Shown: positions 8,508-17,085 of the stretch, one piece after another
Layout: the number at the start of each line of letters is the position of its first letter
How positions within the stretch are numbered: position 1 is the stretch's first letter
Source of the DNA: Acidovorax sp. A79
GTDB taxonomy: Bacteria; Pseudomonadota; Gammaproteobacteria; Burkholderiales; Burkholderiaceae_C
NCBI RefSeq assembly: GCF_041154505.1
Contig: NZ_AP028672.1
Coordinates: 1,935,001 to 1,999,000 of the forward strand
Direction of reading: 5' to 3'
DNA length: 64,000 nucleotides
The notes under the pieces: generated by a model
The model's input: only the letters and a program-made list of their open reading frames with translations
The model's database searches: none
Told to the model about the DNA's origin: nothing
Translations under genes and position numbers: made by a program

Positions 8508-9932
8508 ATGCATATACACATACTGGGCATTTGCGGCACGTTCATGGGAGGCCTCGCCGCACTCGCACGCGAGGCGGGCCACAAGGTGACGGGCTGCGAT
8601 GCGGGGGTCTATCCGCCGATGAGCGACCAGCTCCGCGCGCTGGGCATCGACCTGATCGAAGGGTTCGGCGCCGACCAGCTTGCCCTGCAGCCCGATGTGT
8701 TTGTGGTCGGCAACGTGGTCAGCCGGGTTCGGCAGCCCGATGGATCGCCCAAGTTTCCCCTGATGGAAGCCATCCTGGACGCCGGCCTGCCCTACACCAG
8801 CGGCCCCCAGTGGCTGGCCGAACAGGTGCTGCAAGGCCGCCACGTGCTCGCGGTCGCGGGCACCCATGGCAAGACGACGACAACCTCGATGCTGGCCTGG
8901 ATCCTGGAAAGCGCGGGCCAGCAGCCGGGCTTTCTGATTGGCGGCGTACCCCTCAATTTCGGGTTGTCGGCCCGGCTGGGCGCACCCCGGCGCCCGGTGC
9001 CCGCGCCCTCGCCACTCGGTGCGGCGCCGCTGTTCGTGATCGAGGCGGACGAATACGACACCGCGTTCTTCGACAAGCGCAGCAAATTCGTGCACTACCG
9101 GCCCCGCACCGCCGTGCTGAACAACCTGGAGTTCGACCACGCGGACATCTTTGACGACCTGGGAGCCATCGAGCGGCAGTTCCACCACCTCGTGCGCACC
9201 GTGCCCCCGTCGGGCCGGGTGGTCGTCAACGGCCTCGAGGAAAGCCTCGCCCGCGTGCTGCACACGGGTTGCTGGAGCGAGGTGGCCAGCTTTGGGGAGG
9301 CCGTCAGCGACTTTTCGGCCGAGGGCGATCCCCAGGCGTTTGATGTGCTGCACCAGGGACGCAAGGTGGCCCGGGTGGAGTGGGCGCTGACCGGCGTGCA
9401 CAACCAGCTCAACGCGCTGGCGGCCATTGCCGCCGCGCACCATGTGGGCGTCAGCCCCCAGCAGGCGGCCACGGCACTGGCGGCCTTCCAGAATGTGAAG
9501 CGGCGCATGGAGCTGCGCGGGACCGTGCACGGGATTGCCGTGTATGACGACTTCGCGCACCACCCCACCGCCCTGAGAACCACCCTGGACGGCCTGCGCC
9601 GCAGCCTGGGCCACGGCGTGCGCATCCTCGCGGTGTTCGAGCCCCGCAGCAACACCATGAAGCTGGGCGCGATGAAGGCGCAGTTGCCGTGGGCGCTGGA
9701 ACCCGCCGATCTCGCGTTCTGCCACACGGCCGGGCTGGACTGGGATGCGGCCGAAGCCCTCGCCCCCCTGGGCGTGGGCCCCGGCCTGCGGGCACAGACT
9801 GCCGGCGACATCGCCACCCTGGTGCAGCAAGTCACCGCGGCAGCCCGCCCGGGTGACCACATCGTGTGCATGAGCAACGGCGGATTTGGCGGAATCCATG
9901 CGAAGCTGCTGGATTCGCTACAAAATAAATAG
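8508..9932 (+). CDS. mpl: UDP-N-acetylmuramate:L-alanyl-gamma-D-glutamyl-meso-diaminopimelate ligase
   Basis: A 474-residue Mur-ligase-fold enzyme that joins the recycled murein tripeptide to UDP-MurNAc in peptidoglycan recycling. It shows the family N-terminus MHIHILGICGTFMGGLAALA, the P-loop GTHGKTTTTSML near residue 118, the EADEYDTAFFDKRSKF block that distinguishes Mpl from MurC, and the C-terminal YDDFAHHPTA motif. Length fits Mpl (about 450-470). Its last codons (SLQNK and the TAG stop) are encoded inside a copy of the 44-bp element, so the native C-terminus may once have differed. Confidence 0.95.
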   Translation: MHIHILGICGTFMGGLAALAREAGHKVTGCDAGVYPPMSDQLRALGIDLIEGFGADQLALQPDVFVVGNVVSRVRQPDGSPKFPLMEAILDAGLPYTSGPQWLAEQVLQGRHVLAVAGTHGKTTTTSMLAWILESAGQQPGFLIGGVPLNFGLSARLGAPRRPVPAPSPLGAAPLFVIEADEYDTAFFDKRSKFVHYRPRTAVLNNLEFDHADIFDDLGAIERQFHHLVRTVPPSGRVVVNGLEESLARVLHTGCWSEVASFGEAVSDFSAEGDPQAFDVLHQGRKVARVEWALTGVHNQLNALAAIAAAHHVGVSPQQAATALAAFQNVKRRMELRGTVHGIAVYDDFAHHPTALRTTLDGLRRSLGHGVRILAVFEPRSNTMKLGAMKAQLPWALEPADLAFCHTAGLDWDAAEALAPLGVGPGLRAQTAGDIATLVQQVTAAARPGDHIVCMSNGGFGGIHAKLLDSLQNK

Positions 9933-9960
9933 CTGCCTGCGCTTGTATGACAAGCGCCAG
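9917..9960 (+). repeat. 44-bp palindromic element, copy 2 (supplies the mpl stop codon)
   Basis: GCTA ... TAGC arm, 5-nt spacer, GCGCTTG, 5-nt spacer, CAAGCGC, CAG, then a TTTT tract at the usual distance. The mpl stop TAG (9930-9932) lies in the AT-rich arm. Confidence 0.88.
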
Positions 9961-9982
9961 GACCCTGTTTTATTCAAAAGGG

Positions 9983-10294
9983 TCAGAACGACACGGCCAT
10001 GCCCGGCACGTCCACGCGCACCACCGGCTTGGCCAGGGCGGCGCTGGCGGCCCGCGCAAAGTCGCGTGACCATGCCGGATCGGCCAGGAGCGAGGCCCCT
10101 GCCGCGCGTGCGACGGTAAGCACCTTGTCGGCCAGCAGCACCTTGCCGCTGGCGCGCAGGGGTTCGCAATCGAGCGCGGTGAACTGGTCGTCGAGCCAGC
10201 GCCTTCCGGCCTCATGGCCCATGGGCTCGGCGCCCTCCAGATCGAAACGGAATTCCTGGTTTCCGGCCAGATGGACCGACACTTCGCTGTGCAT
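9983..10294 (-). CDS. Small conserved hypothetical protein
   Basis: A 103-residue soluble protein without a recognised domain. It begins MHSEVSVHLAG, is rich in Ala, and ends with a beta-like stretch (PVVRVDVPGMAVSF). The pattern and length are coherent, and a weak AGAAAGG ribosome site lies about 11 nt upstream of the ATG. It is convergent with mpl. Function cannot be inferred from context. Confidence 0.6.
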   Translation of the reverse strand: MHSEVSVHLAGNQEFRFDLEGAEPMGHEAGRRWLDDQFTALDCEPLRASGKVLLADKVLTVARAAGASLLADPAWSRDFARAASAALAKPVVRVDVPGMAVSF

Positions 10295-10410
10295 GATGGT
10301 TTGCCTTTCTTCTGAAGCCGTGGTGCTTCCCGTGCGTCATCGCGCGGGCCGCCACAGGCTTGCAGTTTAGGGCCTCCCGCCTGCGGCGCGGACCATCGGC
10401 CGGTCCGCCG

Positions 10411-11532
10411 TCAACGCGCGCGGCGCGCCTTGACCGCGTCGGACAGCTCGGCGAGCGACACCAGCGAGTCATCCCACCCCAGGCAGGCGTCCGTGATGCT
10501 CTTGCCGTACTCCAGCGCGCCGGGCTGGTCCTTGCCGGGCGAGAACTTCTGGGCACCGGCGATGAGATGGCTTTCGATCATGAGACCGAACACGCTGCGC
10601 GATCCGCCGGCAAGCTGCGCCGCGATGTCGCGTGCCACGTCCAGCTGCTTTTCATGCTGCTTGCTGCTGTTGGCATGGCTGCAGTCCACCATCAGCGTCG
10701 CGGGCAGCTTGGCGGCCTCGAGGTCCTTGCAGGCAGCGGCCACGCTGGCGGCGTCATAGTTGGGAGCCTTGCCACCCCGCAGGATCACATGGCAGTCCTT
10801 GTTGCCCTTGGTGTTGACGATGGCCACCTGGCCGTTCTTGTGCACCGACAGGAAGTGGTGGCCCCGGCTGGCCGACTGGATGGCATCGGTGGCGATGCGG
10901 ATGTTGCCGTCCGTGCCGTTCTTGAAGCCAATGGGCGCCGAGATGCCGGACGCCAGTTCGCGGTGCACCTGGCTCTCGGTGGTGCGGGCACCGATCGCGC
11001 CCCAGCTGATGAGATCGCCGATGTACTGGGGCGAGATCACGTCCAGGAACTCGCTGCCCGCCGGCATGCCCAGTCGGTTGATGTCGATCAGCAACTGCCG
11101 CGCGATGCGCAGCCCTTCGTCGATGCGGTAGGTCTCATCGAGGTAGGGATCGTTGATGAGGCCCTTCCACCCCACCGTGGTGCGCGGCTTCTCGAAGTAC
11201 ACGCGCATCACGATTTCCAGGGTGTCGGCGTACTGCGCGCGCACGGCCATCAGGCGGCGTGCATATTCCAGGGCAGCGGCCGGATCGTGGATGGAACACG
11301 GCCCGATGACGACCAGCAGGCGGTCGTCCTTGCCCGCCATGATGTTGTGGATGTTCTTGCGGGTCTGGGTGATCAGCGTCTCGACCGGCGTGCCGCGGAT
11401 CGGGAAAAAGCGGATCAGGTGCTCTGGAGGAGGCAACACGGTGATGTCCTTGATACGTTCGTCGTCGGTCTGGCTGGTTTTCTCGACGCTGCGGTACCAG
11501 GCATCGCTGGTGGGGGTGGTAGGGGCCGTCAT
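10411..11532 (-). CDS. aroG: 3-deoxy-7-phosphoheptulonate synthase (DAHP synthase, class I)
   Basis: A 373-residue enzyme condensing phosphoenolpyruvate and erythrose 4-phosphate, the first step of the shikimate pathway. Class I AroG/F/H motifs are visible: LVVIGPCSIHDP, FEKPRTTVGWKGLINDP (PEP-binding region), SVHKNGQ, and the metal-site block MVDCSHANSSKQ. The start has a good GAGGAAG ribosome site. Which aromatic amino acid inhibits the enzyme cannot be read safely, so the paralogue letter is uncertain. Transcription is very likely controlled by the attenuator at 11583-11715. A shikimate dehydrogenase (aroE) lies elsewhere in the window and is not linked. Confidence 0.93.
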   Translation of the reverse strand: MTAPTTPTSDAWYRSVEKTSQTDDERIKDITVLPPPEHLIRFFPIRGTPVETLITQTRKNIHNIMAGKDDRLLVVIGPCSIHDPAAALEYARRLMAVRAQYADTLEIVMRVYFEKPRTTVGWKGLINDPYLDETYRIDEGLRIARQLLIDINRLGMPAGSEFLDVISPQYIGDLISWGAIGARTTESQVHRELASGISAPIGFKNGTDGNIRIATDAIQSASRGHHFLSVHKNGQVAIVNTKGNKDCHVILRGGKAPNYDAASVAAACKDLEAAKLPATLMVDCSHANSSKQHEKQLDVARDIAAQLAGGSRSVFGLMIESHLIAGAQKFSPGKDQPGALEYGKSITDACLGWDDSLVSLAELSDAVKARRAR

Positions 11533-11582
11533 GGTTGCTTCCTCGTGGAGTCAGTTGAAGTGGATGGAAAAACGGGAGGGCG

Positions 11583-11621
11583 GAAAAACAAAAACCGCCG
11601 GGCTTTGCAGCGTCGGCGGTT
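11583..11621 (-). terminator. Attenuator terminator of the aroG leader
   Basis: On the minus strand an 8-bp perfect GC-rich stem (11614-11621 with 11593-11600) with a 13-nt loop is followed by TTTGTTTTT. It lies 50 bp before the aroG start and 38 bp after the leader peptide stop. The 5' arm of the stem can instead pair with the CGGCGG at the end of the leader coding sequence (11663-11668), giving a mutually exclusive antiterminator. Confidence 0.85.
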
Positions 11622-11658
11622 GGTATGGGAAGGTTGTGTCAGCTTGCGCGTTTTCCTC

Positions 11659-11715
11659 TCATCCGCCGGGGACCGAGATAAAAAACCAAAAATAAAACGC
11701 GCTGCGAACTTGCAT
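11659..11715 (-). CDS. aroG leader peptide rich in aromatic codons
   Basis: An 18-residue open frame, MQVRSAFYFWFFISVPGG then TGA. Residues 7-12 are six consecutive aromatic codons (Phe-Tyr-Phe-Trp-Phe-Phe). The stop falls immediately beside a CGGCGG segment complementary to the 5' arm of the terminator downstream. A ribosome stalled for lack of charged tRNA-Phe, -Tyr or -Trp leaves CGGCGG free to form the antiterminator; one that reaches the stop covers it and allows termination. This is the logic of trpL/pheL leaders. There is no Shine-Dalgarno sequence, and a -10-like hexamer 7 nt upstream suggests a leaderless start. Confidence 0.88.
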   Translation of the reverse strand: MQVRSAFYFWFFISVPGG

Positions 11716-11722
11716 GGCGACC

Positions 11723-11731
11723 AATGTAGCA
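11723..11731 (-). promoter_or_regulatory. Candidate extended -10 promoter of the aroG leader
   Basis: On the minus strand TGC TACATT forms an extended -10 (TGn plus a hexamer matching 4 of 6) placed 7 nt before the leader-peptide ATG. No good -35 is present. This would give an essentially leaderless leader transcript. Confidence 0.4.
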
Positions 11732-11820
11732 CAGGAGTGCGGCAAGTTTGGTGTGTTGCGATGGCGCTACAGCGCTGGTAGTCCGGATGCCTACCAGGCA
11801 TCCACTTCCCTCCCCCTGAT

Positions 11821-12489
11821 TCACCGCCTCCAGCAACGAAACCAAGCGCGCAAACGCTGCAGAGCTGACAGCTTACGCGGCGGCGCCGGATCCTGCTGGT
11901 CACTGAGGGGATCGCTCTGGTGCTCATACATGTCGATGAGCAGCAGTGCCTCGCCCAGCGTGCGCCAGGCCAAAAGCTCAAACTGGTCGAAGCTTGCACT
12001 CTCCTTCGGGCTACGGCGCTCCAGCATCTGCTGCCAGTCCGTGATCGCGTTGCGCAGCTCACGCAGCGCGCGCTGGTAGGCCTCAAACTCGTACAACGCC
12101 TGCCAGGCCGATCCCAGTCCCGTCAGGAACAGCCAGTGCTCGCGAGCGCAATGCGACAAAGCCAGCACTCGCCGGGTAATGACAGTGGTATCGGTGCTGG
12201 TGCGGCGGGTGCGCACCGCCTCGTCGATCTGCGTTGAGAGCGCACTCAAGCTATCACGCAACTGGCGAGATTCCTCGTCAGCCACGCCTTCACGCAGAAA
12301 GCGGCTGATGTCTCCAAATGATTGAAGGGTCAATAGCTGACTGGGGCGCGTAGCGGGCATAGATCCATTGTCCGCCATGTAGCCGATCACTCGCCGACTC
12401 GTTTGGCACTGGACTGTCTTAGCAAATTCGGGCACCGCCGGTGAGGTGCGGGCAAAAGCTCGGACCAGTCTTCCGGGATTAACCATCAT
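11821..12489 (-). CDS. Unknown protein, probably 5'-truncated by IS remnant
   Basis: A 222-residue soluble, helical-looking, Arg/Leu-rich protein beginning MMVNPGRLVRAFARTSP and ending in a cluster of Arg and Trp (LRAWFRCWRR). I do not recognise it. The open frame continues upstream into the IS5 remnant, where it is an out-of-frame read of transposase sequence. The true start is therefore either the ATG at 12489 or was removed by the insertion. No clear ribosome site precedes 12489. It may be a non-functional remnant. Confidence 0.4.
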   Translation of the reverse strand: MMVNPGRLVRAFARTSPAVPEFAKTVQCQTSRRVIGYMADNGSMPATRPSQLLTLQSFGDISRFLREGVADEESRQLRDSLSALSTQIDEAVRTRRTSTDTTVITRRVLALSHCAREHWLFLTGLGSAWQALYEFEAYQRALRELRNAITDWQQMLERRSPKESASFDQFELLAWRTLGEALLLIDMYEHQSDPLSDQQDPAPPRKLSALQRLRAWFRCWRR

Positions 12490-12599
12490 TTCGGCAACTA
12501 CCCTTGGGGCGTATTGCTCATCCAATTTCTCACAGTTATCCCCTGCGGGCGTACTTCTGTCCTTGAGGGCATGATCTTGCAAAAAGCACCCCCACCCTT

Positions 12600-13635
12600 T
12601 CATCCAAGAAATCGACCAGGCGCTGGAGGGTTGTAGCAAGTGGCCATCATTGTCATCGCCACTGTGGCGTGGGCCTGACCGATTTGCGGATGAGCTTGCC
12701 TCCCATGTGGCGCATCTGCGCAAAGGGGTGCTCCACCCGGGGGTCGGGTCTTCGCGGTGCGTTTGCTGCGCCCCTTCTTGCATTCGCTGAGCGCCTGGCC
12801 TGCCTTGGCCTTGCGCTGGATACGCTCTTTGTAGCCCCTGGGCCTTGGGCATCTGGCTGCGCTGTGCGCTGGGGGCGCCGCGGTCAGCATACAGATCGCG
12901 GCTGGTGTTGTGCTCATCGAGCACTTCATCGAAGTGCGCGCTGTCATGTTCGCAAACCGTGCCAGTGGTGATTTTTGCGGATAAATTTGTGGCGCATATC
13001 CACGCTGATCCTCTCAGCTTAAAGCCGTGGTAGCCCTTGCCATGCTTCTTGGTGTGGGAGCATCCAGATCTTTTAGCCTGCGCTTGGCCTCGCTCCAGTC
13101 GCTGGGGATGTTGCCTTGCTCAAGCTGGGTCTTGTCTTCTTTGGTGAAGTGCTGGATGGGTGCGGGCACTAGCGTGGCGTCGATGATCTGCCCGCAGCGA
13201 ACCAAGTAGCCGCGCTGCAGCAGTTGGCCGTCCAACGCCTGAAACAGTGCTGTCACTCCGTCGCCGCCCAAGCGCTGCTGGTGGTGCCAGAGGGTGTTGC
13301 GATCAGAGATCGTTGGCACTGTTGGCGAACAGGCAAAAGCGCTGATGCTCATGCGGTCAAGCAACTCGTACTCCATCTGCTCATCGCTGAGGTTCTACAA
13401 ACACTTCAGGATCAGGCTGCGCACCATGACCGCCGTGGGGCATGCGGGATGCCCCCCGGCGGGCGTCCCCCTCTGGGCAGCAGTTCATCAATGACCTGCG
13501 TGAGGTGGTCAAAGTCGATTTGCCGGGCGATGACCTGCAGTGGATCGCCCAAGTCTGGATCTTTTTCTTGCGCGCAGCATCTGCAAAGAGGTCCATCTGA
13601 AGGGCTCTGTGCGCTTGTATTTTGGGTTTGCTCAT
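12600..13635 (-). pseudogene. IS5-family transposase, multiply frameshifted
   Basis: Transposase homology runs along the minus strand but jumps between frames. The start is MSKPKIQAHRALQMDLFADA (13635). It continues as QVIARQIDFDHLTQVIDELLP, then EYELLDRMSISAFACSPTVP and CGQIIDATLVPAPIQHFTKE (13014-13376). The end reads LYADRGAPSAQRSQMPKAQG, with QRKAKAGQALSECKKG and IGQAHATVAMTMMATCYN in other frames. All are recognisable IS5-group segments, including the DDE-region QIIDATLV. At least four frameshifts make it non-functional. Terminal inverted repeats could not be paired with confidence. Confidence 0.85.
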
Positions 13636-13843
13636 GCGGCGATTGTCGCGTTGGCTGGTGTGGTCTCGGACAGGGGGTTTTAGAGATTCCCTTATTCAGG
13701 ACATCCCCGGGACTACGACTACCCTTAACTGCAAACCGTGAGCTACCTATTAACAGCTCACAGCACTCCAGCCTCATTCGATGAAATCCACAGTGTTGCA
13801 CTTCACTTCTGAGTTCACGGAATTTCCCTCTCGCTCACCGAGC

Positions 13844-14683
13844 TTAAAAACCTCCGTCAAACATCCACGCTTTTACCTTAGTTGGACTGTAAAAGTTGCT
13901 GCCGGGGCTAGATCTTGCCATTGTCCCAAAAATTGGGGCGTTGAGGGGAAAGTAAGAATCCGTTAAAAAATTAACACTCCCATGCTGCACGACCACAGCA
14001 CCAGAGGGTTTTTCTTGAATGAGTTCTCCTCGCATTTTAGTCCAATGCCGCCCTGAGACTACAAACCCTTGCATTGTCAACCGAACCCAGTAGTACTCCT
14101 CTTGGGCAAGGGTAAAGTCAGCCTCGGTGATATATGAATCCGACGTTGGGTTGTTTGACAAGCAATTGAGGGAAGTACCCCCGGTTACAGTGCTTTGCAT
14201 ACAGCGATTATTGGTCTGATCCCAAGCATATGCAGTTTTATCTCCATTCCACAACTCAAAACCCAGACCATTTGGAGTAATTATTAATCCAGCACCATAT
14301 TTAAAAAGCCATTGCCTGCTAGGATGTTCAGGCGAATTCAACATCTGCTGGACTGCATTGCCCTGAAAAGGACAAATAGCAGCTTCTCCTGCAAACTCCC
14401 CCTGGGTAAATGCCAGTATGCCATGCTCAGTCAGCGGTCTCGAATTATATCCTGGCACCTGCCACTGAAACCTAGCCTGCAGCTGCACAACACCCCCTTG
14501 CTCAAGAGTATGCTTTGATTTTTGCATATTATCTGGCTTATACCAATCAAAGTAACAAAAACCATTGACCTGCAAGGCAGGATGAATTACATCATCGGCA
14601 ATATAAGATTGGATCTGAGCGCCAACGCCACCACAAGCAGCAAGGCTTGCACTCACAATGCCAGAAAATATTTGCTTTATCAT
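13844..14683 (-). CDS. Predicted secreted lipoprotein of unknown function
   Basis: A 279-residue protein with an N-terminal signal MIKQIFSGIVSASLAAC. The LAAC is a plausible lipobox, which would anchor the protein to a membrane by Cys17. The mature part is rich in aromatic residues and beta-prone (YYWVRLTMQGFVVSGRHW) and contains several Cys. No family is recognised; a carbohydrate-binding or lyase-like fold would suit the neighbourhood but is speculation. The coding DNA is distinctly AT-rich compared with the flanking core genome, and it sits between two IS remnants, so recent acquisition is likely. Confidence 0.7.
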   Translation of the reverse strand: MIKQIFSGIVSASLAACGGVGAQIQSYIADDVIHPALQVNGFCYFDWYKPDNMQKSKHTLEQGGVVQLQARFQWQVPGYNSRPLTEHGILAFTQGEFAGEAAICPFQGNAVQQMLNSPEHPSRQWLFKYGAGLIITPNGLGFELWNGDKTAYAWDQTNNRCMQSTVTGGTSLNCLSNNPTSDSYITEADFTLAQEEYYWVRLTMQGFVVSGRHWTKMRGELIQEKPSGAVVVQHGSVNFLTDSYFPLNAPIFGTMARSSPGSNFYSPTKVKAWMFDGGF

Positions 14684-14715
14684 TTAGTATAATTTTACAA
14701 GAGCGAATTCAAAAC

Positions 14716-15718
14716 GACTTTGTCACACCAATCCAAAGCAAGCCAAGAAGCGATAGGTCAGAGCGGGCACGGGCGCCGCAATCGGACACTCAAGTGAGCG
14801 GGAAACGGTTGAGCAATGCCACATGTAATTTCCCTAGCGCTCAAATGTCCAGGCCATTTACCCCATGGCGCGTCCTCTTGAAGCAGTGCATCTTGGTCGC
14901 CACCAAGCCTCGTCATTTGCAGCCGCTCCACGTCTTCCAGATTTCCCCCTCTGCCTTTGACAGGCCCGCAGCGCACTATTGCCCACAGACGCTCCCACCA
15001 AGCGCTCTTTGCATGGGCTTTCCCTTCTTGCGCGGGAGAATGCGCCCCATTTTTGCGATTGCTGTGTGTAGCCCTTGGCGTCGTACGCCCCGTCGGTACT
15101 CACATTGGCTATTTGCTCATCAGGCGGCATTTGCTCCAGAAGTTCGGGCAGCCCCGGCGCATCGCCACGCTGTTGTCTGTGGCCCCAATAGCCCGTATCT
15201 CCGGCGTGCTCGCATCAATGCTCAGGTGCACATTGCGCCACTGCCGACTCGGCACTGTGCGTCTTTCGTTTCCACTCCCTTCATCCAGGAACTGGATGCC
15301 TATTCCGCCCATCAGTCGGTCCAGCGCTGTGCTGCTGAGTGGCAAGGCTGTCGCACTTACAGTGCCTCTTGGCAGCGGCTGATGACCGTGAAGCCTGAAG
15401 CGTTCCAATCAAGCTTGACCTGCGCTAACATGCTCTGCGCCAATTCCAGACTCTGGCGCAATGACATACCAAGCAGACACTCGATGCCCACGCAAAACCG
15501 GATGACCGTATCCGTGAAAATTTGCCGGCAGCCCCGTTTATGCTAACAGGTCCGTTCCAACGCATTTCTTTGTCGAACTAAATCGTCAACGCCCCTCGCG
15601 TGTTCAGTTCTGCGTTGGACGCAGTCCCATTGGTCGTCTTGTAGCGGGTCTTTGGACCTTTCGATTCACTCATGCCCGAGGTGCCCAGTGCAACGGGGTC
15701 GGTTTGCGCAACAGCGCC
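14716..15718 (-). mobile_element. Decayed IS5-family (IS903-like) insertion element
   Basis: About 1.0 kb, the usual size of IS903-group elements. The end near 15697-15718 carries a GCTGTTGCGCAAACC-type terminus on the minus strand, characteristic of this group. The opposite end near 14716-14733 has a diverged match (about 10 of 18 positions). The internal transposase is broken. Ends are inferred from weak inverted repeats. Confidence 0.6.
14755..15673 (-). pseudogene. IS903-like transposase pseudogene
   Basis: Begins MSESKGPKTRYKTTNGTASN at 15673 and hits an in-frame TAG at 15578-15580. Homology then continues in shifted frames: VIRFCVGIECLLGMSLRQSL, the GIQFLDEGSGNERRTVP to QWRNVHLSIDASTPEIRA stretch typical of this transposase group, NVSTDGAYDAKG (second catalytic region), and MAWTFER near the end. 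Several frameshifts and stops make it inactive. Confidence 0.85.
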
Positions 15719-15788
15719 GGCCATGAACAAAATTATCTGCAGTGGACAACCTCCTGAAAAGTCAAACTTCTACGACATTCCTTGGTAG

Positions 15789-16928
15789 CTACGGTTTGCG
15801 CACGCTGCCTTCTATTTGCGGAGCCAATGAAGCCAAAATGGCTTGCGCAATGACGGCATTACCCTTATCACCAAAGTGAAACTGGTCCAAAAACATGTCA
15901 TCCTCGGCCCTGTAGCGGTCGAAGACCCCAGAAATATCAACAAACTCGAAGTTCTTCAGCCTGATGGCTGACAGACTTGCGGCAATTGCCTGGTAGCTTT
16001 GCAAATAATATTCTTTAGAGTTAGAGAGAAAATCTTTTTCACGTGAGCTTAAAGATTTTTTCGTCACAGAAAGAGTAGGCTGTAGAAAGAACACCCAATT
16101 TACATCCTGAAGAGCATGCGCTCCTAATCGGACATTCTTTTCAAGCCGATAGGCAACCGTCTGCACGGGTACAGGCTGCGGCAGAGGACGTGTCTGCGGC
16201 AAATCCGATAGTTCCTTTCTACCAGCCGTCTTCAAACCTGTATTTGCCAGTGTTCTAAAATAATCATCCGAAAATGCACTAAACCAAAGAACATTCCGGC
16301 CTGCGTCTGCCCAAAAAACGTCATTGTTTCCAGACAGCGAAATCACCAGATCTGGCTGCAGCTCAGAAAGATAGTTCTCAATGGCAATCCGCTCGTGTGT
16401 AGAAGCCCAGGCTGGATTGGCAAAAGTAAAGACCTCATAGCGCACACCCGGCTTTGGCAAATTTTTATTGAGCAGTTCATTCAAGAGGCTGCCAATTGTC
16501 TGCTCCTGACTTGGAGCACCCGATCCATAAGCGGTGGAGCCCCCGGTGAGAAAAATGCGATAAACCCCCCGTGGCTTGGGCATCTGGAGTTCCTCGCGGT
16601 TGCGCATCTGCCAGGAGTTGATATGCGCATTTTGGTGCTGCCCCGGTGAAGGGGCAGTGCCCACAAAAGGAGTCGGTTGATTAGGGACCGACCAACTGAT
16701 GGAACGGATATCCGGCGCAGAACTGGTGTAAGCGCGCGCATATTGATTGCGCTGCTCATCCTTCAAAGGGGTCACTGCCAGCACTCCCGCCAAGGTCTCC
16801 CCTTGCTCCACCCACTGGATGACTTTGTCGAACCGTCCAGCGACCGTGTACAGCCCAACCCAGTACCCCAAAGCCACAAGTGAACACAGAACTAGCGAAG
16901 GAAAAAGAATGTATATGAATTTCTTCAT
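15789..16928 (-). CDS. SGNH/GDSL-type hydrolase or acyltransferase of a sxt-like operon
   Basis: A 379-residue protein starting with a membrane anchor (MKKFIYILFPSLVLCSLVAL). It contains the SGNH catalytic blocks: FLTGGSTAYGSG with the nucleophile Ser, VISLSGNNDVFW (the GND block), and DQFHFGDKGN with the Asp-x-x-His pair. Such proteins add or remove acyl groups on exported glycans. The start at 16928 lies 4 bp after the stop of the DUF5989 gene; the frame extends upstream only through that gene. It is the last gene of the carbamoyltransferase operon, so it probably acts on the same glycan or product. Confidence 0.75.
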   Translation of the reverse strand: MKKFIYILFPSLVLCSLVALGYWVGLYTVAGRFDKVIQWVEQGETLAGVLAVTPLKDEQRNQYARAYTSSAPDIRSISWSVPNQPTPFVGTAPSPGQHQNAHINSWQMRNREELQMPKPRGVYRIFLTGGSTAYGSGAPSQEQTIGSLLNELLNKNLPKPGVRYEVFTFANPAWASTHERIAIENYLSELQPDLVISLSGNNDVFWADAGRNVLWFSAFSDDYFRTLANTGLKTAGRKELSDLPQTRPLPQPVPVQTVAYRLEKNVRLGAHALQDVNWVFFLQPTLSVTKKSLSSREKDFLSNSKEYYLQSYQAIAASLSAIRLKNFEFVDISGVFDRYRAEDDMFLDQFHFGDKGNAVIAQAILASLAPQIEGSVRKP

Positions 16929-16932
16929 CGAT

Positions 16933-17085
16933 CTAGAACAGCGTATAGATAAAAGGCGCAAATACCGAGCCATGCCCGAACACGATGAGGGCTCCCAGCA
17001 GCAGCAAAACCAACAGCACCGGGATCAGTGCATAACGTTTGTGCTCTCGGAAGAACAGAATGAGTTCCTTGATCAGTTCCAACAT
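16933..17085 (-). CDS. DUF5989 (SxtK-like) single-span membrane peptide
   Basis: A 50-residue protein with an amphipathic N-terminus (MLELIKELILFFREHKRYAL), one strongly hydrophobic helix, and the family-typical ending GSVFAPFIYTLF. It matches the small DUF5989 proteins found beside SxtJ-family proteins and NodU/CmcH-type carbamoyltransferases. The start overlaps the stop of the SxtJ gene (TGATG at 17085), so translation is coupled. Function is unknown; the constant association suggests a membrane partner of SxtJ or the carbamoyltransferase. Confidence 0.85.
   Translation of the reverse strand: MLELIKELILFFREHKRYALIPVLLVLLLLGALIVFGHGSVFAPFIYTLF

Noticed and set aside
11785..11803. 7-bp perfect inverted repeat downstream of the truncated unknown gene as a terminator
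   Set aside because: No T-run on either strand; left unassigned.
15578..15724. 48-residue frame on the minus strand that looked like a small secreted protein
   Set aside because: Its second half (MSESKGPKTRYKTTN) is the N-terminus of an IS903-like transposase, and the first half is the insertion-sequence end.
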